Shown: piece after piece, positions 20,327 through 29,360 of the stretch
Position numbering within the stretch: the stretch's first letter is position 1
Layout of the letters: every line of letters starts with the position of its first letter
Source: Aquibium sp. A9E412
Lineage (GTDB): Bacteria > Pseudomonadota > Alphaproteobacteria > Rhizobiales > Rhizobiaceae
NCBI RefSeq assembly: GCF_030398335.1
Contig: NZ_JAOAOP010000001.1
Location: 124,001-188,000, forward strand
DNA: 64,000 nt
Reading direction: 5' to 3'
Made by a program: the position numbers and the translations under genes
Notes under the pieces: model-generated
The model's database searches: none
The model's input: only the letters and a program-made list of their open reading frames with translations
What the model was told of the DNA's origin: nothing

Positions 20327-21727
20327 TCAGCATTCGATGACGTTGACGGCCAGCCCGCCCTGGCTCGTCTCCTTGTAGCGCTCGCTCATGTCGTGGCCGG
20401 TCTGGCGCATGGTCTCGATCGCCGCGTCGAGCGGCACGAAATGCGTGCCGTCGCCCTTGAGCGCGAGCGAGGCGGCGGTCACCGCCTTGACCGCGCCGAG
20501 CGCGTTGCGCTCGATGCACGGCACCTGGACCAGCCCGCCGACCGGGTCGCAGGTCATGCCGAGATGGTGCTCGAGCGCGATCTCGGCGGCGTTCTCGACC
20601 TGCGCCGGCGTGCCGCCCATCACAGCGGCGAGCCCGGCCGCCGCCATCGCCGAGGCCGAGCCGACCTCGCCCTGGCAGCCGACCTCGGCACCGGAGATCG
20701 AGGCGTTGTGCTTGACGATGCCGCCGACGGCCGCCGCCGTCAGCAGGAAGTCGCGGATGCCGCCATGCTCGGCGTCGACGTGGAAGCGCTGCCAGTAGCG
20801 CAGCACCGCCGGCACGACGCCGGCCGCGCCGTTGGTCGGCGCCGTGACGACGCGGCCGCCGGCGGCGTTCTCCTCGTTGACGGCCATGGCGTAGACCGAC
20901 AGCCAGTCGTTGGCGAGCAGCGGGTTCGGCCGGTTGGTGCGCCACTCGTCCTCGAGACGGTCGTGAAGCTGGCGTGCGCGGCGCCGCACCTTGAGCCCGC
21001 CGGGCAGCGTGCCGTCCTGCGACAGGCCGCGCTCCATGCAGGCGTGCATCGCCTGCCAGATGCGGTCGAGCCCGGCGTCGAGCTCGGCGCGCGACATGCG
21101 CGTCTCCTCGTTGGCGCGCTTCATCTCGGCGATCGACAGGCCGCTGGCGGCCGCCATGTCGAGCATCTGCCGCGCGCTGGCGAAGGGATAGGGCACGTCG
21201 GTCGCCGGCGGCCGGTCGCCGGCCGCCTTGAGCGCCTGCAGCTCCTCCTCCGACACCACGAAGCCGCCGCCGACGGAATAGTAGACGCGCCGCAGCAGCA
21301 GCCGGTCGTCGGCATCGAAGGCGCTGAAGGCCATGCCGTTGGCGTGGCCGGGCAGCGGCGTCTTGCGGTCGAGCAGCAGATCGCTTTCGGGATCGAAGCG
21401 GTAGGCCGGATGGTCGGGCGGCGCGACGCGCCGCGCGGCGGCGATATCGGCGAGCATCGCCTCGGTGCGGTCGGGATCGACCGTCAGCGGCGTCTCGCCG
21501 GCCAGGCCGAGGATGACCGCCCGGTCGGTGCCGTGGCCGACGCCGGTGAAGGCGAGCGAGCCGTGCAGGCTGACGGCAAGCCGCGCCACCCGTGCGCCGG
21601 CCGGGCGCGGCCAGTCGTCGCCGGCGATCTCGTCGAGAAAGCGGCGGGCCGCCGTCATCGGCCCCATCGTGTGGGAGCTCGACGGGCCGATGCCGATCTT
21701 GAACAGCTCGAATACCGACAGGAACAT
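20327..21727 (-). CDS. sdaA: L-serine ammonia-lyase (single-chain, iron-sulfur)
   Basis: Deaminates L-serine to pyruvate and ammonia using a 4Fe-4S cluster. The N-terminal beta domain begins [20 protein letters not shown]. The catalytic alpha domain holds [17 protein letters not shown] and the cluster cysteines in [11 protein letters not shown] and [14 protein letters not shown], with a last Cys at the C-terminus. Length is 466 residues, normal for the fused form. An excellent GGAGG site precedes the ATG at 21727. Serine breakdown fits the glycine-cleavage genes at the other end of the window. Confidence 0.95.
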   Translation of the reverse strand: MFLSVFELFKIGIGPSSSHTMGPMTAARRFLDEIAGDDWPRPAGARVARLAVSLHGSLAFTGVGHGTDRAVILGLAGETPLTVDPDRTEAMLADIAAARRVAPPDHPAYRFDPESDLLLDRKTPLPGHANGMAFSAFDADDRLLLRRVYYSVGGGFVVSEEELQALKAAGDRPPATDVPYPFASARQMLDMAAASGLSIAEMKRANEETRMSRAELDAGLDRIWQAMHACMERGLSQDGTLPGGLKVRRRARQLHDRLEDEWRTNRPNPLLANDWLSVYAMAVNEENAAGGRVVTAPTNGAAGVVPAVLRYWQRFHVDAEHGGIRDFLLTAAAVGGIVKHNASISGAEVGCQGEVGSASAMAAAGLAAVMGGTPAQVENAAEIALEHHLGMTCDPVGGLVQVPCIERNALGAVKAVTAASLALKGDGTHFVPLDAAIETMRQTGHDMSERYKETSQGGLAVNVIEC

Positions 21728-21848
21728 GCAGCGCCTCCAGATCGCACGGGCGCGGGCCCGCGGCCCGATCCTTAGACCATGATGCCGAGCGGCGTGAAGC
21801 CACTTACCGATGACCGTGGCCTTGCCGGTCGCCTTCTCCGCGTCCAGA

Positions 21849-22060
21849 ACCGTTCTGGTTTCACGGAATCGCAGATCGGCTCCAGCTTTTTGTTTCGACG
21901 CGTTTGTGGACGGCGAACCGGATTCCACTGCGCCTGGAAACGCTTTGGCCTGACGCGTTTGTGGACGGCGAACCGGTTCCCACTTCGCCTGGAAACGCTT
22001 GTTGGCTTGACGCGTTTCCGGACGGCGAACCGGTTCCCACTTCGCCTGGAAACGCTTTGG
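21849..22060 (+). repeat. Cluster of the dispersed palindromic repeat (one full unit plus two 3' half-units)
   Basis: Reference copy of the family. The 5' part has CGTTCTGGTTTCACGGAATC then GCAGATCGGCTCC, a hairpin half. The 3' part has GACGCGTTT, GGACGGCGAACCGGTTCCCA, then CTTCGCCTGGAAACGC. The 3' part is repeated three times, starting at 21897, 21952 and 22009 (steps of 55 and 57 bases). The third unit folds as GCGTTTCC (22012-22019) and GGCGAA (22024-22029) pairing with TTCGCC (22041-22046) and GGAAACGC (22048-22055). It lies in the 607-base gap upstream of sdaA (21728-22334), which has no other gene I can support. Confidence 0.85.
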
Positions 22061-22233
22061 CGCCGCCGGCCGCGCATCCGGCCGCACCATGCTCCAGCCG
22101 GCCGGCGGATGCCGGGCCTGGCCGCGACGGCGCGTCGTCGGCCAGCGACATGGGCCGGCGCGGCGACGGCGCCAAAGGAAAGGCGCGGCGTTGCCGCCGC
22201 GCCCTGCCCGTCTCTGTCGCCGCTCCGCGTTTC

Positions 22234-22317
22234 GGCCGAATCGCAGAGCGGCCTTGATGCGTCGTTCCGATCCGTCTCCCGGTGGCGAACCGGTTGCCCC
22301 TTCGCCCGGGAACGCGC
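22234..22317 (+). repeat. Diverged copy of the dispersed palindromic repeat
   Basis: Second, more diverged copy in the same gap: CGAATCGCAGAGCGGCC, then GGTGGCGAACCGGTTGCCCC and TTCGCCCGGGAACGCGCC. The inner GGCGAA/TTCGCC stem is kept. Confidence 0.6.
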
Positions 22318-22334
22318 CGGACCCTTTCGAGACG

Positions 22335-22466
22335 TCAGCTCGAGGCAGCGACCACCGCTGCCGTCTCGGCCCCGGCAAACAGCCAGGCGAGCAGGATGAT
22401 GCCGGCGAAACCGATCACTGCCTTGGCGGTGACGCCCCAGCAGGATTTGTGAACGCTGTCGTCCAT
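22335..22466 (-). CDS. Possible small single-pass membrane protein
   Basis: A 43-codon frame starting MDDSVHKSCWGV with one hydrophobic segment (AVIGFAGIILLAWLFAGA). A GGGA site lies five bases before the ATG. I know no family for it. Support is only the start site and the well-formed membrane segment, so it may be chance in GC-rich DNA. Confidence 0.35.
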   Translation of the reverse strand: MDDSVHKSCWGVTAKAVIGFAGIILLAWLFAGAETAAVVAASS

Positions 22467-22629
22467 GATTATCCCGTGCTTGTTGTCGTCGGGTCGGGGG
22501 CGATTCGCTCGCGCAACGCCGACCGTCACGGCGTCCGGATACTCCGCCTGCAGCGCGCCTGCAACCGCAAATGCGGCGAGGCCGGGGCGCAAACGGGACA
22601 GCGGACCGAAGCGGCCGGAAAAGATTCTT

Positions 22630-23505
22630 TTATTTCAAGTTCTTGGCTTGTTCGCGCCGTTCACCATTCGTCAACAGGTGTGGCGAATTCGCGGCGTCGT
22701 CCGGCGCTTCCCGCGGAGCTGGCAGCAGCGTGCGCGTGCGCCCCGTCAGCCGATAGGCGACAAGGCCGATCCATTCGCGGATGGCGAGCGAGGTGTTCTC
22801 GAGCGAGTCGAGCGCGTTGTCCTCGGCCGGCCCGATGCATTCGGCGCCGCTCGTGCGGTAGTCGGTCGGCCACGGCACGACGGCGAAGCCCTGGGCGCGG
22901 AAGACGCCGACGGCGCGCGGCATGTGGAAGGCCGAGGTGACGAGCAGCCAGGTCTCGCCCGGCGCCGGGTCGGCCAGCCGATGCGCGTTGACCGCGTTCT
23001 CGTGCGTGTTGCGCGCCGCGTTGTCGAGCAGCAGCCGCTCGCGCGCCACGCCGAGCGCGGCCAGGAGGCGCGGCGCGGTGGCCGCGTCGCCCTCGCCTTC
23101 GAGCAGCAGCGCGCTGGTGCCGCCCGTCACCAGCACGCGCGCGTCCGGATGGCGGCGGGCGAGAGCGGCGGCTTCGACGAAGCGGTCGCCGGCGCTGTTG
23201 AGCTCGTAGCCGCCGCGCACGCGGTTGACGCCGCCTTCCAGGCCGCCGCCGAGTACGACGATGCCGGTGACCGGTCCCGCCAGCGTCGGCGGCCGGACGA
23301 AGCGGTCCTCCAGGGGATGCATGAGGAGCGCGCCGAGCGTCGTCCAGCCGGCCAGCGCCAGGATCAGAAACGCGCCGCCGACCGCGCCGGCGGCGGTGCG
23401 CCGCCAGCCCGCGGCGAGCAGGACGAGCGCCGCGGCAAGCAGGATCAGCGACAGCGAGAACGGGCTCGCCAGCGCCCAGAAGACCTTCGACAGGACGAAG
23501 AACAC
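22630..23505 (-). CDS. YdcF/ElyC family protein (DUF218)
   Basis: Membrane-anchored DUF218 protein of 291 residues, related to ElyC and SanA, which affect envelope and lipid-carrier metabolism. Two N-terminal helices (FSLSLILLAAALVLLAAGW, then AVGGAFLILALAGWTTLG) precede the DUF218 domain. Domain motifs are GIVVLGGGLEGG, RVLVTGG, LLDNAARNTHENA and LLVTSAFHMPRAVGVFRAQG, all standard. GTG start with GGGAGG upstream. The C-terminal tail is AT-richer than its surroundings. Confidence 0.85.
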   Translation of the reverse strand: MFFVLSKVFWALASPFSLSLILLAAALVLLAAGWRRTAAGAVGGAFLILALAGWTTLGALLMHPLEDRFVRPPTLAGPVTGIVVLGGGLEGGVNRVRGGYELNSAGDRFVEAAALARRHPDARVLVTGGTSALLLEGEGDAATAPRLLAALGVARERLLLDNAARNTHENAVNAHRLADPAPGETWLLVTSAFHMPRAVGVFRAQGFAVVPWPTDYRTSGAECIGPAEDNALDSLENTSLAIREWIGLVAYRLTGRTRTLLPAPREAPDDAANSPHLLTNGERREQAKNLK

Positions 23506-23530
23506 GGCGCCGCCTCCCGTCCCGGCCGGC

Positions 23531-24136
23531 TCAGCCGTCGGCCGCGCCGGCGGCGAGCGGCTCGTCGGGCGCGGCGAAGCGGGCGACGAATTCCTGCAGC
23601 AGCACCAGCACCGCCTCCGCCTCGCGGTCTTCGAGGCCGATGCCGACCGTGTGGTCGCTGCCGTCCAGCGTGAAGCCGATGCGTCCGGCGGTCGGCCCGT
23701 AGACGCCGCCCGCCCGGCGCCGGTCGACGAGCCGCAGGCCGGTGATGCGCGCGGCCTCGTAGAGCCGCCGGCGCTGCAACGGGCCGATGCCGGACTGCGC
23801 GACGAGCACGCCGTCGTCGAGCAGGAACAGCCGCTCGCTGCCGGCCACCTGCCAGGCGATGCCCGCGGCGACGGTGAGCCCGCCGACCGTCCAGGCGACC
23901 AGCCACAGGGCGAGGAACAGGAAGACGGGCAGCGGCGCGCCCTCGGCGATGGTGGCGAGGACGAAATACTCGCCCGCGCCCCAGCCGGCGAGCCAGACCA
24001 GCAGGAACAGGATCATCGGCAGCGAGCGGCGCGCCGGGTTGTAGATTCCGGTGCCGTCGCCGGTGCGGCGGATCAGGATGCGGCTGCCGACGGCAGCCGG
24101 CGAGATGACGGGTTCGGTGTCGGGCGCGGCTACCAC
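23531..24136 (-). CDS. Uncharacterised membrane protein, coupled to gatA
   Basis: About 201 residues with two hydrophobic segments ([20 protein letters not shown], then [20 protein letters not shown]) and a C-terminal soluble domain ([20 protein letters not shown]) that looks like a bacterial PH-type fold. I do not recognise a named family. I use a GTG start at 24136, overlapping the gatA stop. A start further in is possible, but IYNPARRS just before the first helix looks conserved, so the N-terminus should include it. Confidence 0.7.
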   Translation of the reverse strand: MVAAPDTEPVISPAAVGSRILIRRTGDGTGIYNPARRSLPMILFLLVWLAGWGAGEYFVLATIAEGAPLPVFLFLALWLVAWTVGGLTVAAGIAWQVAGSERLFLLDDGVLVAQSGIGPLQRRRLYEAARITGLRLVDRRRAGGVYGPTAGRIGFTLDGSDHTVGIGLEDREAEAVLVLLQEFVARFAAPDEPLAAGAADG

Positions 24137-25611
24137 CAGCGCCGCGGCGCGAAGTGGCCGGCCGCCTCCTCCAGCACGTGGGCCGTGGCGAACAGCGTTT
24201 CCTCGTCGAACGGCCGGCCGATGAGCTGCAGGCCGAGCGGCAGGCCCTTGCCGTCGAGCCCCGCCGGCACAGCGATGCCCGGCAGGCCGGCCATGTTCAC
24301 CGTCACGGTGAAGACGTCGTTGAGGTACATCTTGACCGGGTCGGCGGCCATGTCCTGATCGCCGATGCCGAAGGCGGCCGACGGGGTCGCCGGCGTCAGG
24401 ATGGCCTCGACGCCGGCCTCGAAGACGTCCTCGAAATCCTTCTTGATCAGCGTGCGCACCTTCTGGGCGCGCAGATAGTAGGCGTCGTAGTAGCCGGCCG
24501 ACAGCACGTAGGTGCCGATCATGACGCGGCGCTTGACCTCGGCGCCGAAGCCCGCCGCGCGCGTGTTCTCGTACATCTCCAGAAGGTCGCGGCCCGGCAC
24601 CCGCAGGCCGTAGCGCACGCCGTCGTAGCGGGCCAGGTTGGACGAGGCCTCGGCCGGCGCGACGATGTAGTAGGCCGGCAGCGCATATTTGGTGTGCGGC
24701 AGCGAGATGTCGACGATCTCCGCCCCCGCCGCGCGCAGCCAGGCGATGCCCTGCTGCCACACGGCCTCGATCTCTCCGGGCATGCCGTCCATGCGGTATT
24801 CCTTCGGAATGCCGATGCGCATGCCCTTCACCGAGCGACCGATCGCCGCCTCGTAGTCGGCCACCGGAACGTCGGCCGAGGTCGTGTCCTTGTCGTCGAC
24901 GCTGGCCATCGACCTCAGCAGGATCGCCGCGTCGCGCACGTCGCGCGCGATCGGCCCGGCCTGGTCGAGCGAGGAGGCGAAGGCGACCGTGCCCCAGCGC
25001 GAGCAGCGGCCGTAGGTCGGCTTGATGCCGACGGTGCCGGTGAAGGCGGCCGGCTGGCGGATCGAGCCGCCGGTGTCGGTGGCGGTCGCGCCGGCGCACA
25101 GCCAGGCGGCCACGGCGGCCGCCGAGCCGCCCGACGAGCCGCCGGGCACCAGCGCCTTGTCGTCGCCCTCGGCGCGCCACGGATTGACGACCGGGCCGTA
25201 GTGGGACGTCTCGTTCGACGAGCCCATGGCGAACTCGTCCATGTTGAGCTTGCCCAGCATCACCGCGCCGTCGGCCCACAGATTGGCCGTCACGGTCGAT
25301 TCGTAGGGCGGCCGGAAGCCGTCGAGGATGTGGCTGCCGGCCTGGGTGTGCTCGCCCTCGGTGGCGAACAGGTCCTTGACGCCGAGCGGAATGCCCTCGA
25401 GCGCGCCGGCCGTGCCGGCGGCCAGCCGCGCGTCGGAGGCCGCCGCCATGGCGCGCGCCTTGTCCGCGGTCACCGCGACATAGGCGTTGAGCGTCGGATT
25501 GGCCGCCTCGATCGCCGCCAGATAGGCGTCGGTCAGCTCGGCCGCGGTGATCTCGCGCTTCTCGAGGCGCGCGCGCGCCTCGGCAATCGTCAGGTTCGTG
25601 AGTTCGCTCAT
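24130..25611 (-). CDS. gatA: Asp-tRNA(Asn)/Glu-tRNA(Gln) amidotransferase subunit A
   Basis: Amidase subunit of GatCAB, which converts Glu-tRNA(Gln) (and Asp-tRNA(Asn)) to the amide form and is essential where GlnRS is missing. The 493-residue protein has the amidase-signature Lys in [14 protein letters not shown], the Gly/Ser-rich loop [16 protein letters not shown] and the catalytic serine region [12 protein letters not shown]. It follows gatC by 128 bases. gatB is not in the window. Confidence 0.96.
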   Translation of the reverse strand: MSELTNLTIAEARARLEKREITAAELTDAYLAAIEAANPTLNAYVAVTADKARAMAAASDARLAAGTAGALEGIPLGVKDLFATEGEHTQAGSHILDGFRPPYESTVTANLWADGAVMLGKLNMDEFAMGSSNETSHYGPVVNPWRAEGDDKALVPGGSSGGSAAAVAAWLCAGATATDTGGSIRQPAAFTGTVGIKPTYGRCSRWGTVAFASSLDQAGPIARDVRDAAILLRSMASVDDKDTTSADVPVADYEAAIGRSVKGMRIGIPKEYRMDGMPGEIEAVWQQGIAWLRAAGAEIVDISLPHTKYALPAYYIVAPAEASSNLARYDGVRYGLRVPGRDLLEMYENTRAAGFGAEVKRRVMIGTYVLSAGYYDAYYLRAQKVRTLIKKDFEDVFEAGVEAILTPATPSAAFGIGDQDMAADPVKMYLNDVFTVTVNMAGLPGIAVPAGLDGKGLPLGLQLIGRPFDEETLFATAHVLEEAAGHFAPRRWW

Positions 25612-25739
25612 CGGGCGTCCGTTCGGGCTGCGTCGGCGCCGCTCGGCGCCCTGGAAGGATAGTCCGGCCGCGGCGCGCCGCGATGGCCGGGCCCGGCTGC
25701 GCAGCGCGCGCAGCCGCGGCGGTCGGGGGCGGCCACCGC

Positions 25740-26027
25740 CTACTCCACGACCTTGGGCACCAGGAAGAAGCCCTCCTCGCTGGCCGGCGCGTTGGCCAGG
25801 ATGTCGGCGGCGCGGCCGCCGTCGGTGACGGCGTCCCGGCGCTTCTTCATGGCGATCGGAATCACCGAGGTCATCGGCTCGACGCCCGTCACGTCGACCT
25901 CGCCGAGCTGCTCGACGAAGCCGAGAATGGCGTTGAGCTCGCCCGTCATGCGCTCGGCATCGTCCTCGCCGATGGCGATGCGTGCGAGATGCGCCACGCG
26001 CTTGACCGTGTCCCTGTCGACCGACAT
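25740..26027 (-). CDS. gatC: Asp-tRNA(Asn)/Glu-tRNA(Gln) amidotransferase subunit C
   Basis: Small 95-residue subunit that stabilises GatA. Standard text: [36 protein letters not shown], and the tail [10 protein letters not shown] and [17 protein letters not shown]. The ATG at 26027 is the family start; the upstream open frame runs into a copy of the dispersed repeat. Confidence 0.96.
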   Translation of the reverse strand: MSVDRDTVKRVAHLARIAIGEDDAERMTGELNAILGFVEQLGEVDVTGVEPMTSVIPIAMKKRRDAVTDGGRAADILANAPASEEGFFLVPKVVE

Positions 26028-26066
26028 CGTGCTCTCCGAAAGGCTGCTTCCCGAAGCCGATCTGCT

Positions 26067-26152
26067 TTTCACGGAATCGCAGACCGGCTCCAAGTTATTG
26101 CTTTGACGCGATTGCGAACGGCGAAATGGTGTCCACTTCGCCTGCAAACGCT
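26067..26152 (+). repeat. Dispersed palindromic repeat upstream of gatC
   Basis: A nearly full copy, 40 bases upstream of the gatC start: TTTCACGGAATCGCAGACCG, TTTGACGCGATTGCGAACGG, CCACTTCGCCTGCAAACGC. The outer stem reads GCGATTGC (26108-26115) with GCAAACGC (26144-26151), a paired change relative to the GCGTTTCC/GGAAACGC stem of the 22009 unit. Confidence 0.8.
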
Positions 26153-26231
26153 GCAGGACCGCCCGTGCGCTATACTGGCGGCGGCTCCGGCACGCAACAG
26201 CGCAGACGCGCGGCGCCGCCGCGCGGCGCGG

Positions 26232-26939
26232 CTACAGCGTCACCGGCTCGCCTATCTTGGGCACCAGCACGTCGGTGTCCGTGCCCTTCATGCCCTCGAC
26301 GAACGTCTCAGCGCTCGCGTCGATGATCGGGAAGGTGCCGTAGTGGCACGGGATCGCCGTCTCGAACTTGAAGAAGCGGCGGCAGGCGAGCGCGGCGACG
26401 GCGCCGCCCATGGTGAAGCGGTCGCCGATCGGCACCAGGCCGATCTTCGGCTCGTGCAGCTCGTTGATCAGCGCCATGTCGCCGAAGATGTCGGTGTCGC
26501 CCATGTGGTAGAGCGTCTTGTCGCCCGGGAAGTGCAGCACCAGGCCGAGCGGGTTGCCGAGATAGGTGTTGCCGCCGCCGTCGCCGCCGAAGGAGGAGGA
26601 ATGCAGCGCATTGACGAAGGTGGTGGTGAAGCCGCCGCAGTCGACGGTGCCGCCGTGGTTGCCGGGGTTGATGCGGTCTTCCGCCGCGCCCTGGCCGACC
26701 AGGTACATGCACACCTCGTAGGCCGCGACCAGCATCGCGCCGCTCGCCTTGAGGATGTCGAGCGTGTCGCCGACATGGTCGTTGTGGCCGTGCGTCAGCA
26801 GCACGTGGGTGACGCCCTCGGCCGGCCCTTCCCAGCCGCCGTCCCACGACGGATTGCCGCTCAGGAACGGGTCGATCAGGATCCTGGCGTCGCCCGATTC
26901 GACGCGGAAGGTGGAATGGCCGTACCAGGTGAGCTGCAT
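26232..26939 (-). CDS. UPF0173 metallo-beta-lactamase-fold hydrolase
   Basis: Cytoplasmic metal-dependent hydrolase of 235 residues. The metal motif is in LLTHGHNDHVGDT, further ligands lie in NHGGTVDCGGF and the MGDTDIFGDMALI block. The start MQLTWYGHSTFRVESGD is typical of the UPF0173 (YtkL-like) group. The physiological substrate of the family is not established. It is divergent from ruvX. Confidence 0.9.
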   Translation of the reverse strand: MQLTWYGHSTFRVESGDARILIDPFLSGNPSWDGGWEGPAEGVTHVLLTHGHNDHVGDTLDILKASGAMLVAAYEVCMYLVGQGAAEDRINPGNHGGTVDCGGFTTTFVNALHSSSFGGDGGGNTYLGNPLGLVLHFPGDKTLYHMGDTDIFGDMALINELHEPKIGLVPIGDRFTMGGAVAALACRRFFKFETAIPCHYGTFPIIDASAETFVEGMKGTDTDVLVPKIGEPVTL

Positions 26940-27013
26940 GGGAAAACCTCCTCGCTGAACGTCGGCGGCAAGGATAGTGGTCCGCGCGACGCTGTCAAAA
27001 GGGGGATGCGACG

Positions 27014-27499
27014 ATGACCGTGGTGGACATCGCGGCGCTGGCCGAGGCGCTGGCGCCCGGCGCGACGCTGGCCGGGCTCGACCTCGGCACCAAGACGATC
27101 GGCCTGGCGGTGTCCGACCGCGGCCTGTCGCTCGCCAGCCCGCGCGGCGTCATTGCGCGGCGCAAGTTCACGCGCGACGCCGAGGCCCTGCTGGCGGCCT
27201 TCGAGACGGATGCGGTCGGCGGCGTCGTCGTCGGCCTGCCGGTCAACATGGACGGCAGCGAAGGCCCGCGGGCGCAGGCCACGCGGGCCTTCGTGCGCAA
27301 CATGGCGCGGCTGACCGACCTGCCCTTCGCCTTCTGGGACGAGCGGCTGTCGACGGCGGCGGCCGAGCGCGCGCTTCTCGAGATGGACGTGTCGCGCGCC
27401 CGGCGCGCCGCGCGCATCGACGCGGCGGCGGCCGCCTTCATCCTGCAAGGGGCGCTCGACCGGCTTCAGGCGCTGGGCAGGGAACGGGCGCCGAAATAG
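27014..27499 (+). CDS. ruvX: Holliday junction resolvase RuvX/YqgF
   Basis: RNase H-fold nuclease family implicated in Holliday junction resolution and pre-16S rRNA 5' processing. The 161-residue protein has [15 protein letters not shown] with the first acidic residue, [13 protein letters not shown], and [16 protein letters not shown] near the C-terminus. The 3' end overlaps the convergent gene by 34 bases. Confidence 0.92.
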   Translation: MTVVDIAALAEALAPGATLAGLDLGTKTIGLAVSDRGLSLASPRGVIARRKFTRDAEALLAAFETDAVGGVVVGLPVNMDGSEGPRAQATRAFVRNMARLTDLPFAFWDERLSTAAAERALLEMDVSRARRAARIDAAAAAFILQGALDRLQALGRERAPK

Positions 27500-27777
27500 C
27501 GCGCGCGCAGGCCGCGCACCCCGCCGATCAGCGCGCGGCGGCGGCGGAAGCCGTAGATGGCGAAGATCAGCCCGGTGTCGACGACGCAGGCCTTGGCGAC
27601 CAGGCCGGGAATGATCTCCGGGTCGATGCCGAGCATCTGGCCGTAGAGATCGAAGGCGAGGTCGTGCACGGCGCGGCTGAGGAACAGGTAGCCGAAGTGC
27701 ATGTCGTTGTAGGACAGGAAGTACCAGCCCCAGAACAGGCCGAGCGGCAGCGCCCAGAAGATCAGGATGTAGCGCAT
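27466..27777 (-). CDS. DUF6105 family membrane protein
   Basis: Small protein of 103 residues beginning [20 protein letters not shown], one firm membrane helix, then a conserved region [20 protein letters not shown] and a second weakly hydrophobic stretch. I recall this as a Hyphomicrobiales-specific family of unknown function. Its ATG shares one base with the stop of the upstream gene. Its end overlaps ruvX on the other strand. Confidence 0.75.
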   Translation of the reverse strand: MRYILIFWALPLGLFWGWYFLSYNDMHFGYLFLSRAVHDLAFDLYGQMLGIDPEIIPGLVAKACVVDTGLIFAIYGFRRRRALIGGVRGLRARYFGARSLPSA

Positions 27778-28289
27778 CAGCCGTGCCCCTCGGGCCCTGC
27801 CCCCTGCCAGGTGCCGCGCCGCCCCAGGACGCTGGCATGCGCCGCGCCGAGCGCCATCAGCCGGGCGGTGGCGCGGCTTTCGCGGCCGGCCGCGTCGGCC
27901 GGACGCGCCTCGCCGGTGCCGCGCAGCAGCACGACGACGTAGCTCGCCACCAGCGCGGCCACCACGGCGGCCTGCGCCTGATCGGCAAAGACGGACAGGC
28001 CGGCCGCCTGCGCGCCGACCAGGAGCACCAGCGCGCCCACCGTCGCGAGCCGCGCCAGGGCGAGCGAGTGCCCCTCTTCCACGCAGCGCTCGAACAGCAG
28101 GCTGACCGCCGCCCAGAGGAACAGCGCCGCCACCAGCCCGCCGCCGAGCAGCAGAACGAGCCCGCCGCCCGACACCGCGCCGAGGCCGGTCGAGACCGGC
28201 CCGGCAACGCGATCGAGGCCGCCGGTCACCGCCAGGGCGAAGGCGATCGTCCAGTAGATCATGAGCAGGGCTGTGAAGAGGCGCGCCAT
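27777..28289 (-). CDS. DUF6163-type membrane protein
   Basis: 170 residues with four predicted helices (LFTALLMIYWTIAFALAVTG, VLLLGGGLVAALFLWAAVSL, LATVGALVLLVGAQAAGL, VVAALVASYVVVLL). Function unknown. A GGAAAGGA site precedes the ATG. It is paired with the next small membrane gene (1-base overlap), so the two are one unit. The family name is from memory of rhizobial genomes and less certain than the gene itself. Confidence 0.7.
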   Translation of the reverse strand: MARLFTALLMIYWTIAFALAVTGGLDRVAGPVSTGLGAVSGGGLVLLLGGGLVAALFLWAAVSLLFERCVEEGHSLALARLATVGALVLLVGAQAAGLSVFADQAQAAVVAALVASYVVVLLRGTGEARPADAAGRESRATARLMALGAAHASVLGRRGTWQGAGPEGHG

Positions 28290-28351
28290 CGTATCCTTTC
28301 CTCGTGCTGCGACAGTGGACGCCGCGCCGCGCGCCCGCAACGCATACCATT

Positions 28352-28365
28352 CGTTAAGGTTAACG
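28352..28365. promoter_or_regulatory. Palindrome CGTTAA-GG-TTAACG
   Basis: Perfect 14-base palindrome in the divergent region between the small membrane-protein pair and the AEC transporter gene. It could be an operator for either side. The TTAA spacing is two bases, so it is not a CtrA box (TTAA-N7-TTAA). Confidence 0.35.
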
Positions 28366-28421
28366 GAGCACGGGTCGCGCTTTACAGGCGCGTGCGGCCG
28401 GCCTAACAGCAGCGGACCACC

Positions 28422-29360
28422 ATGCCGGCCGTCTTCGAAAGCATCCTGCCGATTTTCCTGCTGATCGCGGCGGGCAACCTGCTGCGCCGGTTTCCCGGCG
28501 TCGACAACGCCGCGTGGCCGGGCCTCGAGCAGCTCGGCTTCTGGTTCCTCTACCCGGCGCTGCTGTTCGTCACCATCGTCAACGCCGATTTCTCGGGCCT
28601 GGGGCTCGACGCGCTGTTCGCCGCGCTGCTCGCCGCCATCGCGCTGATGATCGTGCTGCTTCTGGCGCTGTGGCCGCCGCTGCGGGCGAGCGGCCTGGTC
28701 GCCCGGTCGCAGTATTCCTCGCTGTTCCAGACCGGGCTGCGCTGGAACGGCTTCATGGCGCTGGCGATCGCCGAGGAGCTGTTTCCGCCGGCCGGCGCGG
28801 CGGTCGTGGCGCTGGTGATGGCGGTCATCATCGTGCCGGTCAACGCCGCCTCGGTGCTCGTCGTCACGCGTTTCGCGCAGACCGGCGGCGGCTGGCGCCG
28901 CGTCTTCCGCGGGCTGGCGCTCAATCCGCTGATTCTCGCCTCGCTCGCCGCGCTGGCGGTGCGCTGGCAGCCGTTCGGGCTCTACGGCCCGCTCAACGAG
29001 ACGCTCGACCTGGTCGGCCGGGCGGCGCTCGGCATGGGGCTGCTGGCGATCGGCGCCGGCCTGCGGCCGGGCGACGTGCTGCGGCCGCGGCTTTCGATGT
29101 GGATCGCGGTGGCGCTCAAGCTCGCCGTCTTCCCGCTGCTGCTGATCTCGATCGCCGTCGGCTTCGGGGTGCGCGGGCCGGAGCTGCACTATCTCGGCCT
29201 GTGCGCGGCGGTGCCGACGGCGATGAACGGCTATCTTCTGGCCCGCCAGCTCGGCGGTGACGCCGGCTTCTACGCCGCCGTCGTGACGCTGCAGACGGCG
29301 ATCGCCTTCTTCACGATTCCGCTCGTCCTGTCGGTGACCGCTCAGCTCGCCTCGGGGTAG
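28422..29360 (+). CDS. AEC family transporter
   Basis: Auxin-efflux-carrier-type inner-membrane permease of 312 residues with about ten helices. Typical text: ESILPIFLLIAAGNLLRR at the N-terminus, QTGLRWNGFMALAIAEELF in the middle, and the C-terminal CAAVPTAMNGYLLARQLGGD, which is the family signature. Bacterial members often carry malate or other organic acids; the substrate here is unknown. The last 19 bases overlap the convergent aidB gene. Confidence 0.88.
   Translation: MPAVFESILPIFLLIAAGNLLRRFPGVDNAAWPGLEQLGFWFLYPALLFVTIVNADFSGLGLDALFAALLAAIALMIVLLLALWPPLRASGLVARSQYSSLFQTGLRWNGFMALAIAEELFPPAGAAVVALVMAVIIVPVNAASVLVVTRFAQTGGGWRRVFRGLALNPLILASLAALAVRWQPFGLYGPLNETLDLVGRAALGMGLLAIGAGLRPGDVLRPRLSMWIAVALKLAVFPLLLISIAVGFGVRGPELHYLGLCAAVPTAMNGYLLARQLGGDAGFYAAVVTLQTAIAFFTIPLVLSVTAQLASG

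Noticed and set aside
21849-22060. CRISPR array in the tandem repeat cluster
   Set aside because: Only three units, spacers absent, units are palindromic and recur singly elsewhere; no cas genes.
26171-26176. TATACT as a plus-strand promoter
   Set aside because: No -35 and no plus-strand gene until ruvX over 800 bases later.
28352-28365. CtrA box in the TTAA palindrome
   Set aside because: TTAA spacing is two bases, not seven.
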